From: Bacteroidetes bacterium CG12_big_fil_rev_8_21_14_0_65_60_17
GTDB taxonomy: Bacteria; Bacteroidota; Rhodothermia; Rhodothermales; UBA10348
Direction: 5' to 3'
DNA length: 64,000 bases
Assembly: GCA_002787815.1 (NCBI GenBank)
Contig: PCUY01000047.1
Location: 1-64,000 of the forward strand
Below, one piece after another: positions 60,712-64,000 of the stretch. How positions within the stretch are numbered: the stretch's first letter is position 1; every line of letters begins with the position of its first letter. Made by a program: the position numbers and the translations under genes. The notes beneath the pieces were generated by a model. That model was not told where the DNA came from. It saw only the letters and a list, made by a program, of their open reading frames with translations, and did no database searches.

Positions 60712-61669
60712 GACAATCCCCAGCCTGCAGGTCCGAGCCGTGCAGAAAGGTCGACACCGGGAGACGTCGGCGTCCAGCCTGCTGCAGCTCAAGAATTTCG
60801 ACCGGGCCGTCTTTGCAGGCAACGAACAGACGGTCGCCGTGGCGCACAATCGTTCCTGCGTCCCTGTCTCGCAGTTCATGGTCCATGTCATGCATACCGG
60901 ACCGTGTTGTGCGACAGATGGTCAGTCGCGTTCCGGATGGGTCCAGAGTCCATGCCCCGGGTGCCGGCGACAGTCCACGAATGAAATTGTGCACGACATC
61001 TGCGGGTTGGGCCCAATCAATACGGCTCTCTGACTTGTGTACTTTCGGAGCCGGACTGGCCTGTGCATCGTCCTGGGCAACAGGATCGGCGCAGCCCTCA
61101 AGGATCAGCCTGACCGTGTCAACGACCGCCCGGGCACCCAGTACCATCATGCGATCATGAACCTCACCCGTCGTCTCGTCCGGCCCGATGGGCATGGACC
61201 GCTGCAGAATGATCTGGCCTGTATCGACTTTCTCCTGCAGAAAAAATGTCGTGACGCCTGTTTCCGTCTCGCCGGCCATGACGGCGCGATGAATGGGAGC
61301 GGCACCGCGGTACGCAGGTAGCAGGGATCCGTGCAGGTTGAACGCGCCGAGACGTGCCAAACCATACACCTCGGGTGGCAGGATCCGGAAGGCCACGACC
61401 ACGATGATATCCGGATCGTATGCCGCCAGGTCGCGCACAAAGTCAGGGTCACGAACCGACTCCGGCTGCATGATGTGAGTTATACCGTGACCAAGTGCCG
61501 CTGTCTTCATGGCACATGCCGACACAGCCTGGCCTCGCCCGCGGGCCTTGTCAGGTGCCGTAACGACGGCCACGGGGGTCAGGTCTGCCTCGATCAGGGC
61601 GTCGAGCGACGCCACGGCGAATTCGGGCGTGCCCATGAACACGATATGGGGCTGCGGGTGAGCGGTCAT
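60704..61669 (-). CDS. fmt: methionyl-tRNA formyltransferase
   Basis: IVFMGTPEFAVASLDALIE, FNLHGSLLPAYRGAAPIHRAVMAGETETGVTTFFLQEKVDTGQI. Confidence 0.97.
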   Translation of the reverse strand: MTAHPQPHIVFMGTPEFAVASLDALIEADLTPVAVVTAPDKARGRGQAVSACAMKTAALGHGITHIMQPESVRDPDFVRDLAAYDPDIIVVVAFRILPPEVYGLARLGAFNLHGSLLPAYRGAAPIHRAVMAGETETGVTTFFLQEKVDTGQIILQRSMPIGPDETTGEVHDRMMVLGARAVVDTVRLILEGCADPVAQDDAQASPAPKVHKSESRIDWAQPADVVHNFIRGLSPAPGAWTLDPSGTRLTICRTTRSGMHDMDHELRDRDAGTIVRHGDRLFVACKDGPVEILELQQAGRRRLPVSTFLHGSDLQAGDCLE

Positions 61670-61696
61670 GAGCCGCCAAGATACGTATTGCCCGCC

Positions 61697-63022
61697 TCAG
61701 TACAACTTCGTCCGCTCATCCCAGACCGGCACAAGCAACTGATAGTCACCGAATCCGGTCTCGTCAACGAAGATGAACTGCCGCCCAATACGTTCATACA
61801 CCCAGACCTCGTACGGTTCGTACCCGAAGCTGTACGGCTTGTGCTGTACATGATCGGGCTCTCCGAAGCGTACCAGCACGAAGCCCCGATCCGTTTTCCA
61901 GCCATCCAGGATGCTGGCACTGTACTGTCTGTTCGCCGAGGCTATACGGTAGTAGTACTCCTCCATACGCTCATTCCGCGTCGTGCCGGGAGTAGGGTCG
62001 CGACGATCCCAGAACTGGTTGAATCGTTGCTGCCGCTCCACACTGTTGGGAGCACTCTTGATGAAATTCAGATCGCGTTTCTTTGCAATGTATTCCAGCT
62101 GTGCAATCGCCTGGTCAATATCCTCTATATGATCGTAGAGCCCTGACCATGCGACATCTACACGCCGGGAAACCGATGCTACCGGGCGGCCATCCAGGCT
62201 CTCGACGTCTACCGACAGGCGATACGTGCCCACTTCGAGCTCCGCCACCGGCATGGTCACCAGGTACTGCGTGCGCCCCTTTTCAAGCGTCGCGATCTCC
62301 TCTTTCGAATAGACCAGCTCATCGGCACGCGCCCCCGTTGCATCGTCCGAACGGGTGCGCTCCACCTGCTGGGTAATAACCACGTCGCGGCCATCGTCCG
62401 CATAGATTTCGTAGAATACCTGGAAACCCTTCTCGTTTGACTGGACGCGACCGCCTACCTTGGGTACAATGGTGAAATTCTGGTCATCGAACGACTCGAG
62501 CAGGGTAATGTCGCTGATGGCCACCGGACCGCTCAGGTCACGCACGAACACGTCATATTCGCGGTAATACGTCTGTTTCGAGTTGTCGTCCGTGACGGAG
62601 TACTCGAAAATGTATCGCCCCGGATTGATTTCGAACGTCTGTGTCGTGACATCGAATTCGGCATCCATCTGCGTGCCGGCGTACGTGTCGACCGACATCT
62701 TCGACTGCCAGATCTTCGATTCTACCAGATTGCGAATACGTCCTTCCTCGGAGAGTTGTGTGACATCGAGCTTCACATCATACCCGGCGGAAAACCCATT
62801 GACCGTATTGATGAAGCTCAATTTCGAAATGGGAATACGGGTATACGTGTCGACCTTGGACAAGCCTGGACCCGTCTCGCCACGTGAAACCAACACATCG
62901 ACCTCGAAGTCCTGCTGGGCTGTGGCATCTGATGCCAGCAGGACACACGTCAACAGGAAGGCCGTCAAGAGTGCCCTCCCGCCGCGCACGACGTCAGGGA
63001 TATATCCGTAACAACGGTTCAT
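61697..63022 (-). CDS. GWxTD domain-containing protein
   Basis: Signal peptide; C-terminal 'DGWKTDRGFVLVRFGEPDHVQHKPYSFGYEPYEVWVYERIGRQFIFVDETGFGDYQLL'. Confidence 0.9.
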   Translation of the reverse strand: MNRCYGYIPDVVRGGRALLTAFLLTCVLLASDATAQQDFEVDVLVSRGETGPGLSKVDTYTRIPISKLSFINTVNGFSAGYDVKLDVTQLSEEGRIRNLVESKIWQSKMSVDTYAGTQMDAEFDVTTQTFEINPGRYIFEYSVTDDNSKQTYYREYDVFVRDLSGPVAISDITLLESFDDQNFTIVPKVGGRVQSNEKGFQVFYEIYADDGRDVVITQQVERTRSDDATGARADELVYSKEEIATLEKGRTQYLVTMPVAELEVGTYRLSVDVESLDGRPVASVSRRVDVAWSGLYDHIEDIDQAIAQLEYIAKKRDLNFIKSAPNSVERQQRFNQFWDRRDPTPGTTRNERMEEYYYRIASANRQYSASILDGWKTDRGFVLVRFGEPDHVQHKPYSFGYEPYEVWVYERIGRQFIFVDETGFGDYQLLVPVWDERTKLY

Positions 63023-63102
63023 GGTACGTTTTTTGACTCACCGCAATATCGGTACCGGAAGGGGCTGTGTCCAGTACCCGTGAATGGACCGTAATATAGA
63101 GG

Positions 63103-64000
63103 TCACGAACGGTCAGACGGTCCCCGCGAACCGAACAGAGCCTGTACAAACCGTCGCTGGTCAAATATCTGGAGATCATCGATTCCCTCACCGACTCCGA
63201 TATATTTGACCGGAATCCCGAACTCATTGGAGATGCCAATCACAATGCCGCCCTTCGCCGTTCCGTCCAGCTTGGTAAGTACCAATCCTGTTACATCGAC
63301 ACTGCGGGTGAACTCCTGTGCCTGCCGTATGGCATTCTGTCCTGTAGATGCATCGAGTACCAGCAGTACCTCGTGCGGACTGCCCGGCAGTTGTCGATCC
63401 ATGACGCGCTTGACCTTGGAGAGTTCATCCATCAGACCGCCTTTCGTGTGCAGTCGTCCCGCCGTATCGATCAGAACCACATCACTTCCACGACTCATGG
63501 CGCTCGCTACGGTGTCGAATGCCACGGCCGCCGGATCGGCACCATGCCCCTGTTTGATGATGGGAACGCCTGAGCGCGTGGCCCAGATGTCCAACTGCTC
63601 GGTGGCGGCCGCCCGGAAGGTGTCGGCAGCGCCCATGAGCACGTCTTTCCCCGCAGTTGAATACAGTGCGGCCATCTTTCCTATGGTTGTGGTCTTGCCG
63701 ACTCCGTTCACACCCACGACCATGATCACGTGTGGCTTGTTTGGCAGGTCTGCGTCGAACGCCACCGGTCGGTCCGGTGCAGAGTTCAGCAACAGGCGCG
63801 CAATTTCATCCTGGACAATGGAATCGAGTTCGGATGCCGACACATACTTGTCCCGGGCAACACGCGCCTCTACGGCAGCGATGATATCCACCGTTGTCTT
63901 CACCCCCACATCCGAGGTTACGAGAGCCTCCTCGAGGTCATCCAGGACAGCATCGTCGACCTTGTCTTTTCCCGCTACGACCCGGGAGAGCTTGCCGAAG
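63103..64000 (-). CDS. ftsY: signal recognition particle receptor FtsY (5' truncated by window edge)
   Basis: HVIMVVGVNGVGKTTTIGKMAALY, DTFRAAATEQLDIWATRSGVPII, DVVLIDTAGRLHTKGGLMDELSKV, VLTKLDGTAKGG; frame stays open to base 64000 (FGKLSRVVAGKDKVDDAVLDDLEEALVTSDVGVKTT). Confidence 0.97.
   Translation of the reverse strand, partial: FGKLSRVVAGKDKVDDAVLDDLEEALVTSDVGVKTTVDIIAAVEARVARDKYVSASELDSIVQDEIARLLLNSAPDRPVAFDADLPNKPHVIMVVGVNGVGKTTTIGKMAALYSTAGKDVLMGAADTFRAAATEQLDIWATRSGVPIIKQGHGADPAAVAFDTVASAMSRGSDVVLIDTAGRLHTKGGLMDELSKVKRVMDRQLPGSPHEVLLVLDASTGQNAIRQAQEFTRSVDVTGLVLTKLDGTAKGGIVIGISNEFGIPVKYIGVGEGIDDLQIFDQRRFVQALFGSRGPSDRS

Noticed and set aside
1-64000. CRISPR arrays, tRNA/rRNA genes, transposases, prophage
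   Set aside because: Scanned by eye for regular direct repeats, cloverleaf-like segments and integrase/transposase motifs; none supported. A tRNAscan or Infernal run would be needed for certainty.

Overview
This 64 kb window is a gene-dense, high-GC bacterial chromosome segment. It is probably from the Bacteroidota/Rhodothermota-Balneolota side: there are three C-terminal 'type A' T9SS-like sorting domains, a GWxTD protein, Big_5 lipoprotein style and few intergenic gaps. Most of it is housekeeping or envelope biology: infA, two MsbA-type ABC exporters, ftsX, smc, clpB, fmt, hprK, moxR, ftsY, nnr, ald, gdh, hutH, hutU, hdac-like, ClC, M14 peptidase. I see no rRNA, tRNA, CRISPR array, transposase or phage genes. 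Items worth a second look: (1) a 37-nt perfect 17-bp-arm hairpin inside the ftsX coding region; (2) an ECF sigma factor with a non-acidic region 2.2, encoded 2 nt upstream of a transmembrane Ser/Thr kinase with TPRs; (3) a PLD-like + DEAD/DEAH helicase + DUF3427-like protein followed by a small acidic ORF, in a locally AT-richer patch; (4) two divergent DUF4143-type ATPase genes, each broken by a frameshifting internal deletion, sitting between hutU and hutH; (5) an operon fmt - degenerate galactokinase-like GHMP protein - moxR - hprK; (6) convergent genes whose 3' ends overlap. I found no single clearly novel system. The strongest mechanistic candidates are 1, 2, 3 and 5. All assignments come from reading the translations; no database search was run.
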